64,000 nt of DNA from Novosphingobium aquimarinum (lineage in GTDB: Bacteria > Pseudomonadota > Alphaproteobacteria > Sphingomonadales > Sphingomonadaceae), in the NCBI RefSeq assembly GCF_009746585.1, contig NZ_WRPO01000001.1:310001-374000 (forward strand), read 5' to 3'. Of the stretch, positions 1 to 9,418 are shown piece by piece. How positions within the stretch are numbered: position 1 is the stretch's first letter; every line of letters begins with the position of its first letter. A program made the position numbers and the translations under genes. The notes under the pieces were generated by a model. That model did no database searches. It had not been told where the DNA came from and worked only from the letters and a program-made list of their open reading frames with translations.

Positions 1-444
<444 letters not shown>

Positions 445-460
445 ACCTCACTTCGGGCGC

Positions 461-500
461 AAGGAAGGGCTCCGATCGCATGCCGATCGGGGCCTTCTTT
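461..500 (+). terminator. intrinsic terminator after hppA
   Basis: A GC-rich inverted repeat (GGGCTCCGATCG paired with CGATCGGGGCC around CATGC) is flanked by an A-rich 5' side and a TTCTTT run on the 3' side. It begins 17 bases after the hppA stop, which fits a Rho-independent terminator. Confidence 0.8.
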
Positions 501-609
501 CCATACGCTCGCCCGCGGTGCGCGACCGCACTCGTTAAGAGATCTTTGAGCCCGCCCTGATAGGCACGTGCTGAAGTCCCCGGGGGCGGGGGGTCTCGAA
601 GGTTAATCC

Positions 610-1776
610 GTGGCGGTCATCGCAGAACAGATCGATATTGACGCCGGCACGGGCTTCGTCCCGGTCGCCGCCGCGACGCGGCGCCACATCGAATGTCAGC
701 CATGGCAGGATCTGGAAACGGAAGTGGCAGCGTGGGACGCGCTTGCGGGTCGAGCCAGCGAGCCCAATCCCTTCTTCGAAAGCTGGTATCTCCTGCCCTC
801 GCTTCGGCATCTTTCGCGCGATTGCGACGTGACCATCCTGCGCTACGAAGAAGACGGGCAGCTCGCGGGTCTGATGCCGATCATCCGGTCGAACCGATAT
901 TACGGGCGCCGCCTCAGCAACATCTCCGCTTGGCTGCACGACAACGCCTTTTGCGGCACGCCCCTGGTGGCGCGGGGAAGCGAAACCGGGTTCTGGCAGG
1001 AATTGCTGGGTTGGGCCGATCGCGAGGCAGGCGCAGCCCTGTTTCTCCATCTGCGTGCCATGCCGCTGGATGGGACGCTTCACGCCGCACTCGAAAGCGT
1101 GGCCGCCCGCGAGGCACGCCGGGTCGCACTGGTCCATCACGAAGTACGGGCGCTGCTGGAATCCGATCTGCAGCCCGATGCCTATTTCGAAACTTCGCTC
1201 AGCACCAAGAAGCGCAAGGAGCTGCGCCGCCAGACGAGACGTCTCGCCGAAGAGGGCGATCTGCAAGTCGTGCGCGAACAGGGCGAGCAAGGCTTGCAGG
1301 AATGGCTCGATGCCTTCCTCGAGCTAGAACGCGCTGGCTGGAAAGGCGAATCCGGCTCCGCTCTCGCCAGCCACGGCGAGACCGAGCGACTGTTCCGCGA
1401 GGCCCTGTCCGGTGCGGCAAGCCGAGGCCGGCTCGAACGTCTGGCCGTGCGCCTCGACGGTCGCGCCATCGCCATGCTGGCCAATTTCCTCAGCCCGCCC
1501 GGTGCCTTCTCCTACAAGACCGCCTTCGACGAGACCTACGCTCGATTCTCTCCCGGAGTGCTTTTGCAGCGTGAGAACCTCGCGATGCTGGAACGCCCGG
1601 ACATCGCCTGGACCGACAGCTGCGCGTCGCAGGACCATCCGATGATCGACCATTTCTGGCGCGAGCGGCGGGCCATCGGGCGCCTGTCGATCGCGATCGG
1701 CGGTCCGGTTCGGCGCGGCGCATTCCAGATCCTTGCGCAAGTCGAACAAGCTCGTTCGCACAAGAAGCGGGACTGA
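610..1776 (+). CDS. BioF2/CelD-like (FemAB-type) acetyltransferase domain protein
   Basis: A 388-residue cytosolic protein of the GNAT-fold Acetyltransf_6 (BioF2-like/CelD) family. Members transfer acyl or aminoacyl groups and often act in exopolysaccharide or cell-surface synthesis. The supporting pattern is an N-terminal NPFFESWYLLPSL segment (about 56), LAGLMPI (about 86), a basic STKKRKELRRQTRRL helix (about 199) and the second-lobe segment AMLANFLSPPGAFSYKTAFD (about 290). The GTG start is supported by GAAGG with 7-base spacing. It stands alone between a terminator and an unrelated GNAT gene, so its substrate cannot be inferred. The family call is fairly firm; the function is unknown. 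Confidence 0.75.
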   Translation: MAVIAEQIDIDAGTGFVPVAAATRRHIECQPWQDLETEVAAWDALAGRASEPNPFFESWYLLPSLRHLSRDCDVTILRYEEDGQLAGLMPIIRSNRYYGRRLSNISAWLHDNAFCGTPLVARGSETGFWQELLGWADREAGAALFLHLRAMPLDGTLHAALESVAAREARRVALVHHEVRALLESDLQPDAYFETSLSTKKRKELRRQTRRLAEEGDLQVVREQGEQGLQEWLDAFLELERAGWKGESGSALASHGETERLFREALSGAASRGRLERLAVRLDGRAIAMLANFLSPPGAFSYKTAFDETYARFSPGVLLQRENLAMLERPDIAWTDSCASQDHPMIDHFWRERRAIGRLSIAIGGPVRRGAFQILAQVEQARSHKKRD

Positions 1777-1940
1777 ACGGGCTTCCGGATAGCGCGCGCG
1801 CACCCTTCGCTGCCAATTCGGAACGATGCGCCACAGTCTCTGCGGCGAGCCGATCGCAGCCTTTTTCGCACCTCCTTGCGCTCGATCAACGACCAAACCG
1901 GAAACATCGTCAATCTGCTCGCGAGATAGAGGAGTCAGCC

Positions 1941-2468
1941 ATGACGACAATTTCCGCACCCGAAAAACTCGAAACGATTTCCGGCGTTACGCTCCAGATC
2001 CGCCCGGCGACCCAGTTCGACGAAAAAGAGCTCGTAGCCCTCTTCAAAAAGGTCAGCGAGGCAGACCGCCGCTTCCGATTCCTATCGGGCGATACCCGCA
2101 TCGAACATCATCGCGTCGAACCGCTCATCCAAGTCGATCATGACCGCTGCGAAAGCTATCTCGCTTTCGAGACCACCGGAGGCCAGCTCGTGGCGACCGG
2201 CCAACTGGCTTGCGACGACGCTTTCGACACCGCCGAAGTCGCGGTCGCGGTCCGGTCCGATTTCCGCGGCCGGGGCATCGGCTGGTCGCTGCTGGACAAG
2301 CTGGCTCGGGAAGCCTGCCGCCGCGGCGTGAAGCGAGTCATCTCGATTGAGGATCGGGCGAACCACGCTGCCATCACACTGGAAAAGGAAACCGGTTTTA
2401 CGGCAGAGCCCATCGAAGGCGATCCCTCGTTGGTGCTGCTGACCAAGACATGCGATTGCCCCGCCTGA
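1941..2468 (+). CDS. GNAT family N-acetyltransferase
   Basis: A 175-residue single-domain GNAT acetyltransferase. The acetyl-CoA-binding motif A is VAVRSDFRGRGIGWSLLDKL (about 115-134), preceded by the strand TGQLACDDAFDTAEVAV and followed by RVISIEDRANHAAITLEKETGF, which has the usual motif B pattern. GGAG lies 6 bases before the ATG. The layout resembles the acetyltransferase half of Pat-type protein acetyltransferases, but no nucleotide-binding half is attached. The substrate is unknown. It is a separate unit: 164 bases of non-coding DNA precede it and the convergent uvrC gene follows. Confidence 0.8.
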   Translation: MTTISAPEKLETISGVTLQIRPATQFDEKELVALFKKVSEADRRFRFLSGDTRIEHHRVEPLIQVDHDRCESYLAFETTGGQLVATGQLACDDAFDTAEVAVAVRSDFRGRGIGWSLLDKLAREACRRGVKRVISIEDRANHAAITLEKETGFTAEPIEGDPSLVLLTKTCDCPA

Positions 2469-2516
2469 CGTCGAATTCTCGAACAGGCGCCGGCTAGCGG
2501 CAGGAGCCGACCTGGC

Positions 2517-4460
2517 TCACCCCGAGGGGTGATAGAAATCGTAGACTGTCTGCGCGACGCCGACGCTGACTCCGGGCGTGCGCTTGAGATCCTCGAGGCT
2601 GGCGGCACGCACTTTGCCCGCCGTGCCGAAGTGCAGCAACAGCGCCCGCTTGCGCGCCGGCCCGATACCCGGGATCTCGTCGAGCGGGCTCGCAGTGATC
2701 GAGCGGCTGCGCTTGGCGCGGTGCGCGCCGATCGCGAAGCGGTGCACTTCGTCGCGCAGTCGCTGCAAGTGAAACAGCACCGGCGAATTGGTTGGCAGCA
2801 TCTTCTCGCGACCATCGGGAAAGTGAAAGACCTCGCGCCCTTCGCGGCCGTGGTGCGGACCTTTGGCGATGGCGATCAGCGGGACGTCCTCGATGCCCAA
2901 CTCTTCCAGCGCGTCCTGCACCGAATGCATCTGGCCCTTGCCGCCATCGATCAGCACGAGATCGGGCCAGGTGCCGCTCTCGCGCTCCGGGTCCTCCTCC
3001 TGCGCGCGGCCGAAGCGGCGCGTCATGACTTCGCGCATCATCGCATAGTCGTCGTCGCTCTGCGCGGACTTGATGTTGAACTTGCGGTACTGGTTCTTGA
3101 CGAAGCCTTCCGGCCCCGCGACCACCATCGCGCCGACCGCCTTGGTGCCCTGGATGTGACTGTTGTCGTAGATCTCGATCCGCTGCGGCGGTTCCGGCAA
3201 TTCGAGGAATTCCGCCAGTTCGGCCAGGATCTTCGCTTGCGTTCCGCGCTCCGCCAAACGCCGGTCGAGCGCCTCTACCGCATTGCGCGAGGCTTGCGCG
3301 ATCAGCCGCCGGCGGTTGCCTCGCTGCGGCACCGAAATCTCGACCTTGCCGCCCGCCAGCTCCCGAAACGCTTCGGCCAGCAGCTCGCATTCGGGCAAAT
3401 CGCGATCGACGAGGATGGTGCGTGCGGGCGGAACTTCCTCGTAGAACTGGGTGAGAAAGCTCTGCATGACGTCTTCTTCGGACAGACCCTCAGTGTGGGT
3501 CGGGAAGAAGGCGCGGTGTCCCCAGTTCTGGCCGCCGCGAATGAAGAACGCCTGGATCCCGATCTGGCCGCCCTTCCCCGCCAGGGCGAAGATGTCGGCA
3601 TCGGTCATGCCTTCGGCGTTGATGGCCTGGCTGCCCTGAATGAACGTCGCGGCACGCAAGCGGTCGCGCAGCATCGCCGCGCGTTCGAAGTCGAGCGCTT
3701 CGGCGGCTTCGGCCATCTGCGTCTCGATCTTGCGCTGTACCGCGCTCGACCGGCCACCGAGAAAGTCCTTCGCCTCGCGCGTCAGCTCGGCATATCCCTC
3801 CACGTCGATCCGCCCGACGCAGGGCGCCGAGCAGCGCTTGATCTGGTAGAGCAGGCAGGGCCGGTCGCGGCGGGAGAAGAAGCTGTCCGTGCAACTGCGC
3901 AGCAGAAACAGCTTTTGCAGCGCGTTGATCGTCACGTTGACCGACCCGGCACTGGCGAACGGCCCGTAATAGTTGCCCTTCGCCTTGCGTGCCCCGCGAT
4001 GCTTCATGATCCGGGGAAAATCGTGATCGGCGCGCAACAGGATGAACGGGAAGGATTTGTCGTCGCGCAGCAGCACGTTGTACGGTGGCCGGAAGCGCTT
4101 GATCAGCTGCGCTTCCAAGAGCAGCGCCTCGGCTTCCGAATTGGTGGTGACGATCGTCATCGAACGAGTCTGCGACACCATGCGCTGCAGCCGCCCCGAA
4201 AGCCGGTCCACTTGCGTGTAATTCGCCACCCGGTTCTTCAGCGCCCGCGCCTTGCCGACATAAAGCACGTCGCCGCGCGCGTCGTGCATGCGATAGACCC
4301 CGGGGCGCGTCGGCAAAGTGCGGACGGTCTCGCGGATGACCTCGCAGCCCCCGGCGAGATCGGGTTGATCGCTGCCCCGCACGGTATAGGTCGCGCGTTC
4401 CTCATGGAAACGCTCGAGGCCACGGGGATCATCGGGACTGCCGGCAGGAGTACGGGACAT
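2517..4460 (-). CDS. uvrC: excinuclease ABC subunit C
   Basis: UvrC, the dual-incision nuclease of nucleotide-excision repair, which acts with UvrA and UvrB on damaged DNA. At 647 residues it has family length. Domains in order: GIY-YIG nuclease (RPGVYRMHDARGDVLYVGKA near 52-71), a Cys-rich linker (CLLYQIKRCSAPCVGR, about 213), the UvrB-interacting UVR helix pair (about 255-290), the RNase H-like C-terminal nuclease (RIEIYDNSHIQGTKAVGAMV about 426, DLVLIDGGKGQ about 503) and tandem helix-hairpin-helix motifs (IPGIGPARKRALLLHFGT about 595). The extra 40 or so N-terminal residues are common in alphaproteobacteria. A GGAAG lies just before the ATG. It may be co-transcribed with the upstream TonB receptor or independent. 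Confidence 0.97.
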   Translation of the reverse strand: MSRTPAGSPDDPRGLERFHEERATYTVRGSDQPDLAGGCEVIRETVRTLPTRPGVYRMHDARGDVLYVGKARALKNRVANYTQVDRLSGRLQRMVSQTRSMTIVTTNSEAEALLLEAQLIKRFRPPYNVLLRDDKSFPFILLRADHDFPRIMKHRGARKAKGNYYGPFASAGSVNVTINALQKLFLLRSCTDSFFSRRDRPCLLYQIKRCSAPCVGRIDVEGYAELTREAKDFLGGRSSAVQRKIETQMAEAAEALDFERAAMLRDRLRAATFIQGSQAINAEGMTDADIFALAGKGGQIGIQAFFIRGGQNWGHRAFFPTHTEGLSEEDVMQSFLTQFYEEVPPARTILVDRDLPECELLAEAFRELAGGKVEISVPQRGNRRRLIAQASRNAVEALDRRLAERGTQAKILAELAEFLELPEPPQRIEIYDNSHIQGTKAVGAMVVAGPEGFVKNQYRKFNIKSAQSDDDYAMMREVMTRRFGRAQEEDPERESGTWPDLVLIDGGKGQMHSVQDALEELGIEDVPLIAIAKGPHHGREGREVFHFPDGREKMLPTNSPVLFHLQRLRDEVHRFAIGAHRAKRSRSITASPLDEIPGIGPARKRALLLHFGTAGKVRAASLEDLKRTPGVSVGVAQTVYDFYHPSG

Positions 4461-4530
4461 AGCTTCCAGATAGGCGCTCAGCGGCGGCTAGGGGAGCCCC
4501 ACGGCGCCGTTGTTCAGAAGTTCTTGCGGC

Positions 4531-7389
4531 CTAGAACATCTTGCGGATGTCGATGCCGACGACGCGGCCCTGAGGCTCTCGAAAAGCGCGCTGGTAAGCA
4601 AGCGGCGTAACGCCGTTCTCGTCGGTCACTAGCTGGCGATTGTCGAAAATGTTGTCGACCGTGAAAGCGACGCGGGTGCCCTTCAGCCATGGCGCCTTTT
4701 CAATCAGGCTTTCGCGCTGGTCCAGATTGACGAACAGCCGCGCGTCGACATCGAAGGTACTGCCAAACCGCAAGTCTGAGGAGCCGGGCAGTCCCGTCCC
4801 GCGCACGGTGGCCGGCGCCTTCCAGGTGCCGTTGAGGCGCAACCCATAGCCGTTCTTAAACAGCCCGCCTTCCAGTTCGATTTCATGGCGCGGCACCCCG
4901 CCTGCCGAGATCGCATCTCCGGCGAGTTGATCGAGCACGGCGGTTCCGGGAGCGATTGTGACGTCGTCGCTGAAGCGCCAGGTATGATAGAGTGACAGGT
5001 TCCAGCGACCTCCCGGCCGTCCGCCCCGCCCGAACGGCATGCGTGGTGCGCCGCCGCCTCCCGCACTACCATTGCGACCGCCAGCCGATGCGTCAGGCGA
5101 GCCGTCCCGTCGGTCGCCTTCGCCGCCTGTCCGGCCGCTATCCCGATTGCAGATCCGCTCCTTGGCTGTCGCGAGTTTCTCGGCATCGATCGAACCGTCC
5201 GGACGCAGCAAGCGCTCGCGCATCCGTTCGGGCAGCGCACCCGGATCGGGCGGGGTATCGCCGCACAAGATCGTGCGCATGCGTTGGAAGCGCTCTGGAT
5301 CGGGCCGGGGCGGCCCATTCGCGCCTTCGGCCGAGCATACGCGCGCGCGCATGCGTTCGAGCCGCTGCGGGTCGATCTTGCCATCCTCGCCTCGCAAGCG
5401 CTGCTGCACGGCCTCGGGGAACGTCGTGGGATCGGGCAGCGGGCCTCCTTCCGGGCCGCAGAACTGCAGCCGGAACGCGGCCCAGCGCGCCGGGTCCGGC
5501 GCTGGTCGGGCCGCTGCCCCCGCGCCGGTTTCGGCAGGTTCGGAAGCCGGGGGGCGCCGCGCGAATCCTTCGCCCGAACCCCGACCGCCTTCGCCGCGAC
5601 CACCGGTCTCCTCCTCGCTGCCAAGGCGACCGGATACATTGAACCCCCAGCGCATGCGCGAGCTCTCGACCTGATCGAATGTCACGGCCCGCCGATCGAT
5701 CGCGACGAGATTGCCCGCCGCATCCCGCTGGACGCGATCGGGAAACGCTGCCTCGATGGCGGGCGTAAGCAGCGGGAACGATTGCGTCACGTCGTTCGAC
5801 CGATTGCGGAAGTATTCGACGATGAGGTTCGACCGGCGGAGGAACGGCAGTTCCCAATTGGCCGACAATTTGATGTCGCGGCGCGTCTCCGCGACCAGGA
5901 AGGGGTTGCCGCCACTGGTGACGCTGACGAGTTCGTTGCGACTGTTGACGAAATCGAAGACCGGTACGTTGAGCGTCACGATTTCGGGCGCGCCCAACTG
6001 CGACAACGATGGCGCGGCTTCCTCGACGATGTAGCTGGCCTGGAAGCTCAGCTTTTCGGTCGGGCGCCAGGTCAGCCCCACGTTCCAGTCGGTCAGGGTG
6101 CCGAAATCCGACAGATGATTGAGGCCGCCGCTCAGGTTCAGGGAAATGTCGCCGACCGCATCAAGAAAGCCCTCGCGCCGACTGGTGATCGGCACAGCCA
6201 GATTGAACCCCGCAGAGACGTCGGTGCGATCGAGGATCGTCGCGCCGAAGTCGGTCCGGCTGTCGCGGTTATCGCTGCGATCGTAATCGAGCCCCGCATT
6301 CAGCGTCAGCGCGGCTTCGCCTGCGGGTAGCAGGAGCGGCTTGCCGGCAAGCGTCGCGAGCGATCCGATCGAAGTCGCCTTGGTCCGCGCCGTATCGAAG
6401 CCGGGATCGATCAGCGCGCCGTCATCTGCGCGGCGATCGACTTCGGTCTCACTCTCGGAATAGCTGCCGTCGGCCGTCGCGGTGAATTGCCACGAGCCAA
6501 GCGGCTTGTTGAAGGCCAGGCCAGCCTCGAAGGTGTCGCTGGCGCTGCGGCGTTCCAGAGGATCAAGCAGCACCGGATCGAGTCCGGAAAGCGAGCGCGT
6601 ATCGTTGCGCGTGTACGCCGTGTTGCCGGTGATCGATCCGCCGAGGCCGTCCTCGCCCAGACCGCGCGTAAGAGTGCCGTTAAGCGTGATCTCGCGGCTC
6701 TGCGCAACCAGGCTGCGGAAATCGGCGGGGTCGGGTTCGCCCGGAGCGGCGGGGGTAGCCTGGATCACGCCGCGCTCAGCTTCGGTCAGCAGCGAAGTCT
6801 CGACGATCTTCGTCTCGAGGTTGGCACGCGCGGGTCCATTGATCTTGAGCAGGCCGCCTTCGAGCTCCCAATTATCGGTCCCGCCGCGGGTGGGCACATT
6901 GTATTCGCCCGCCAGCTGCTTGCTGGAGAAGTTGTCCTTGAGGATGAAATTCACCACGCGCTTGTCAGGCGGATAGCCGAAGCGAAGCGCCACTTCTTCG
7001 GGCAGCACTTCGAGTCGCTTGATCGCCTCGGGCGGGATCGCGCGCAGCTCCCGGAAGCTCGAGATACGCTGCCCGTTGAGTAGGATCACGGGCCGTCCCT
7101 CGCCGCGTCCACGGCCGCTGCCCGTCTGCGGACTGATCGCATCGAGCAGTTCGGCAATCGAGGATGCGCCGTATGTCGAGATCTCCGCCTCGTCGAGCGT
7201 CAGCACCGGCGGTTGCGGCGCATCGACCTGGCCGCGAAAGCTATCGGCGATGACGACGATTTCGTCCGCGTAGTCCGCGGAATCGTCGGCAGGACTTTCC
7301 GTGGGTATTTCGGGCGGGCTCGCCTCTTGGGCGAGCAACGCACAAGGCGATGCACCCAACATCAGCGGGACAAGAATGAAACGACGCAA
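4531..7389 (-). CDS. TonB-dependent outer-membrane receptor with a Cys-rich insert
   Basis: A TonB-dependent receptor of about 952 residues for uptake across the outer membrane; the ligand is unknown. I chose a TTG start at 7389 because GGAG sits 7 bases upstream and translation then opens with the clean signal peptide MRRFILVPLMLGASPCALLA. An ATG 150 bases further out would add a polar 50-residue leader. After the signal come an acidic linker, DEIVVIAD (TonB-box-like), a plug domain (SSIAELLDAISPQTG, PVILLNGQRISS, IKRLEVLPEEVALRFGYPPD) and a beta-barrel ending in the aromatic residue of KMF. A Gly/Arg/Pro-rich insert of about 200 residues between barrel strands (bases 5008-5620) carries two tandem four-Cys repeats. 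No regulator or transporter genes adjoin it. Confidence 0.88.
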   Translation of the reverse strand: MRRFILVPLMLGASPCALLAQEASPPEIPTESPADDSADYADEIVVIADSFRGQVDAPQPPVLTLDEAEISTYGASSIAELLDAISPQTGSGRGRGEGRPVILLNGQRISSFRELRAIPPEAIKRLEVLPEEVALRFGYPPDKRVVNFILKDNFSSKQLAGEYNVPTRGGTDNWELEGGLLKINGPARANLETKIVETSLLTEAERGVIQATPAAPGEPDPADFRSLVAQSREITLNGTLTRGLGEDGLGGSITGNTAYTRNDTRSLSGLDPVLLDPLERRSASDTFEAGLAFNKPLGSWQFTATADGSYSESETEVDRRADDGALIDPGFDTARTKATSIGSLATLAGKPLLLPAGEAALTLNAGLDYDRSDNRDSRTDFGATILDRTDVSAGFNLAVPITSRREGFLDAVGDISLNLSGGLNHLSDFGTLTDWNVGLTWRPTEKLSFQASYIVEEAAPSLSQLGAPEIVTLNVPVFDFVNSRNELVSVTSGGNPFLVAETRRDIKLSANWELPFLRRSNLIVEYFRNRSNDVTQSFPLLTPAIEAAFPDRVQRDAAGNLVAIDRRAVTFDQVESSRMRWGFNVSGRLGSEEETGGRGEGGRGSGEGFARRPPASEPAETGAGAAARPAPDPARWAAFRLQFCGPEGGPLPDPTTFPEAVQQRLRGEDGKIDPQRLERMRARVCSAEGANGPPRPDPERFQRMRTILCGDTPPDPGALPERMRERLLRPDGSIDAEKLATAKERICNRDSGRTGGEGDRRDGSPDASAGGRNGSAGGGGAPRMPFGRGGRPGGRWNLSLYHTWRFSDDVTIAPGTAVLDQLAGDAISAGGVPRHEIELEGGLFKNGYGLRLNGTWKAPATVRGTGLPGSSDLRFGSTFDVDARLFVNLDQRESLIEKAPWLKGTRVAFTVDNIFDNRQLVTDENGVTPLAYQRAFREPQGRVVGIDIRKMF
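5149..5499 (-). repeat. tandem 52-55 residue Cys-pair repeat inside the TonB receptor
   Basis: Two in-frame protein repeats. Unit 1 (bases 5335-5499) starts PDPARWAAFRLQFCG and ends DGKIDPQRLERMRARVC. Unit 2 (5149-5304) starts PDPERFQRMRTILCG and ends DGSIDAEKLATAKERIC. Each has two Cys, 41 and 38 residues apart (protein positions about 644, 685, 709 and 747). The shared core is PDP, a helix ending in C-G, PDP, an R-rich helix, D-G-x-I-D and a helix ending in C. Confidence 0.8.
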
Positions 7390-7589
7390 ACGATGACTCC
7401 GAGACCAAAGGTCCCCTTCCCGCACTGGGCTTTGCCGGGCTGGGGGCCGACCGGCAAGTGAGCCCAGGGTATCAATTTGTCGCGTGCGGCTTTCGCGCCG
7501 ATGAACCAGCGCGAAAGTCTTCCATTTTGGCGACGGCATGGCTATGTCGCGCCGCGATGATGAACACGAAAACCGGAAACTGATCGCCG

Positions 7590-7835
7590 ATGGCGAAAGA
7601 AGAACTGCTCGAGATGCGGGGGAAGGTCGTCGAACTTCTCCCCAATGCCATGTTTCGCGTGGAGCTGGAAAACGGCCACGAGATCCTGGGACACACCGCC
7701 GGCAAGATGCGCAAGAACCGCATCCGCGTGCTGGTGGGAGACGAAGTCCTGGTCGAACTGACGCCGTACGACTTGACCAAGGGTCGCATCACTTATCGCT
7801 TCATGCCCGGTCGGGGTGGCCCTGGCTCCTATTGA
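7590..7835 (+). CDS. infA: translation initiation factor IF-1
   Basis: IF-1 binds the 30S A site during initiation. The 81-residue OB-fold protein shows the family core: [40 protein letters not shown] and [20 protein letters not shown]. It is about nine residues longer than the usual 72, with a Gly-rich tail after KGRITYRF. It heads a tight run with maf, an RNase E/G homologue and yacG, an arrangement common in alphaproteobacteria. The nearest purine-rich stretch (GGAAACTG) lies rather far from the ATG, so the ribosome-binding site is weak. Confidence 0.97.
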   Translation: MAKEELLEMRGKVVELLPNAMFRVELENGHEILGHTAGKMRKNRIRVLVGDEVLVELTPYDLTKGRITYRFMPGRGGPGSY

Positions 7836-7845
7836 TCGCTCGCCG

Positions 7846-8448
7846 GTGACGGATCGTTTGACCGACCCCGCCGCAGCCCCGCCGCGCCTGATCCTCGCTT
7901 CTGCCAGCCCGCGACGCCGAGAGCTGCTCGCGCGCCTTGGCCTGCAGCCTGACAACGTAATCGCCGCAGACATCGACGAAACCCCGATTCCCAGCGAAGT
8001 GCCGCGGGCCTATGCGAAGCGCATGGCGCGCGAGAAGGCACTCGCCGTCGACGGGGGAGACTGTCACGTTCTGGCGGGCGACACGGTGGTTGCAGTCGGG
8101 CGGCGCATCCTGCCCAAGGCGGAAGACAAACAGACCGCGAAGGCCTGTCTCGAACTGCTCTCCGGGCGGCGCCACAAGGTGCTTTCGGCGATCGCGCTCA
8201 AGGCACCCGACGGCACCTTGCGCGAACGGATCAGCGAGACGGTGGTACGCTTCAAAGCGCTGTCGCACGAAGAAATCGCGCACTATCTCGCTCTGGGCGA
8301 ATGGGAAGGCAAGGCCGGTGGCTATGCGATCCAGGGCAGCGCCGAAGGCCTGATTGCGTGGATCTCCGGCAGCCATTCCGGTGTCGTCGGGCTTCCGCTG
8401 TTCGAAGCGCGGGCGCTGCTCAAGTCCGCAGGCTTTCCCCTTGGCTGA
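7846..8448 (+). CDS. maf: Maf-like nucleoside triphosphate pyrophosphatase
   Basis: A Maf/YhdE-family protein of about 200 residues. Members hydrolyse non-canonical or pyrimidine NTPs to monophosphates and have been linked to division arrest. The signature LILASASPRRRELLARLGL lies at the N terminus, with the metal/catalytic segments AREKALAV, VLAGDTVVAVGRRILPK, SGRRHKVLSA, and the C-terminal YAIQGSAEGLIAWISGSHSGVVGLPL. The start is uncertain: in-frame GTG codons lie at 7816 (overlapping infA) and 7846, and TTG at 7858. I chose 7846 because it clears the infA stop by 10 bases and keeps the leader short. It overlaps the next gene by 8 bases. Confidence 0.92.
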   Translation: MTDRLTDPAAAPPRLILASASPRRRELLARLGLQPDNVIAADIDETPIPSEVPRAYAKRMAREKALAVDGGDCHVLAGDTVVAVGRRILPKAEDKQTAKACLELLSGRRHKVLSAIALKAPDGTLRERISETVVRFKALSHEEIAHYLALGEWEGKAGGYAIQGSAEGLIAWISGSHSGVVGLPLFEARALLKSAGFPLG

Positions 8449-9418
8449 ATGGCTGATCGAGGAAGGGATCGGTGAAGACCGCGCGCTCCTCTACGAAGAC
8501 GGCCACGCCATCGCCGCGAGGGTCGACTGGCCGGGACGGCTCGCACCCGGCCTGATCGCGGAGGCGACTCTCGTGGCGCGCGTCGCTGGCGGCAGCCGTG
8601 GCCGGGCCGTGTTTCCCGGTGGCGAGGAAGCGCTGGTCGACCGTTTGCCCCGTGAGGCCAGCGAGGGAGCGCCGCTGCGTCTCGAGATCATCCGCAGTGC
8701 CATCACCGAGCGCAACCGGACCAAGCTCGCCCATTCTCGCCCGAGCAATGCGCCGCCGCGCGCCGCCCTTCGCTTGCGCGAAGCCCTTGATGCTACAGGT
8801 GTCACCACCCGAGCCGTTCACCGCTTCCCCACTGCCGACTGGGACGAGATCTGGGCCGACGCCTGGAGCGGCATGATCGCCTTCGGCGGTGGCACGCTCG
8901 ATTTCTCACCGACACCCGCGATGACGCTGGTCGATGTCGACGGCACGCTCGATCCGCGTGCGCTCGCACTTGCCGCAGTGCCGGCCTTCGCCGAGGCGGT
9001 TCTGCGCTTCGATCTCGCCGGGTCGGTCGGGATCGACTTCCCGACGCTGGCCGCCAAAGCGGACCGCAAACTCGTCGACGAAGCGCTCGAAGCGGCGCTG
9101 TCAGGCTGGCCGCACGAGCGCACCGCGATGAACGGATTCGGCTTCGTGCAGATCGTGTCGCGGCTTGAACGGCCCTCGTTGCTGCACCGGATTGCCGCCA
9201 ATCGGATTGGTGCCGCGACCCGCCTGTTGCTGCGCCGGGCCGAAGACCCTGCCCTGCCCCCCGGCCGCCTGTTGCTGACCTGTCATCCCGCGATCAAGGC
9301 GCGTCTGCGCAGCGATTGGCTGGATGCGCTCGCGCGACGCACGGGGCGCGCCATGGAGATCGTCTCCGACCCGGGGCTTGCCATCGATGGCGGCTTCGCG
9401 CAGGCGGTTCAGCCATGA
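8441..9418 (+). CDS. short ribonuclease E/G family protein
   Basis: A 325-residue homologue of the RNase E/G catalytic core. The TTG start at 8441 gives the typical opening (L/M)AEWLIEEGIGEDRALL. Recognisable parts are an S1-like segment, the RNase H-like segment with the acidic residues of MTLVDVDGTLDPRAL and GSVGIDFPTLAAKADRK, and LLLTCHPAIKARL near the end. It lacks the CPxCxG zinc link and the long scaffold tail of full RNase E, so it is a reduced member, probably an RNA-processing enzyme. Its start overlaps the end of maf and its stop overlaps the yacG start (ATGA), indicating translational coupling. Whether it is catalytically competent is inferred only from the conserved acidic residues. 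Confidence 0.85.
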   Translation: MAEWLIEEGIGEDRALLYEDGHAIAARVDWPGRLAPGLIAEATLVARVAGGSRGRAVFPGGEEALVDRLPREASEGAPLRLEIIRSAITERNRTKLAHSRPSNAPPRAALRLREALDATGVTTRAVHRFPTADWDEIWADAWSGMIAFGGGTLDFSPTPAMTLVDVDGTLDPRALALAAVPAFAEAVLRFDLAGSVGIDFPTLAAKADRKLVDEALEAALSGWPHERTAMNGFGFVQIVSRLERPSLLHRIAANRIGAATRLLLRRAEDPALPPGRLLLTCHPAIKARLRSDWLDALARRTGRAMEIVSDPGLAIDGGFAQAVQP

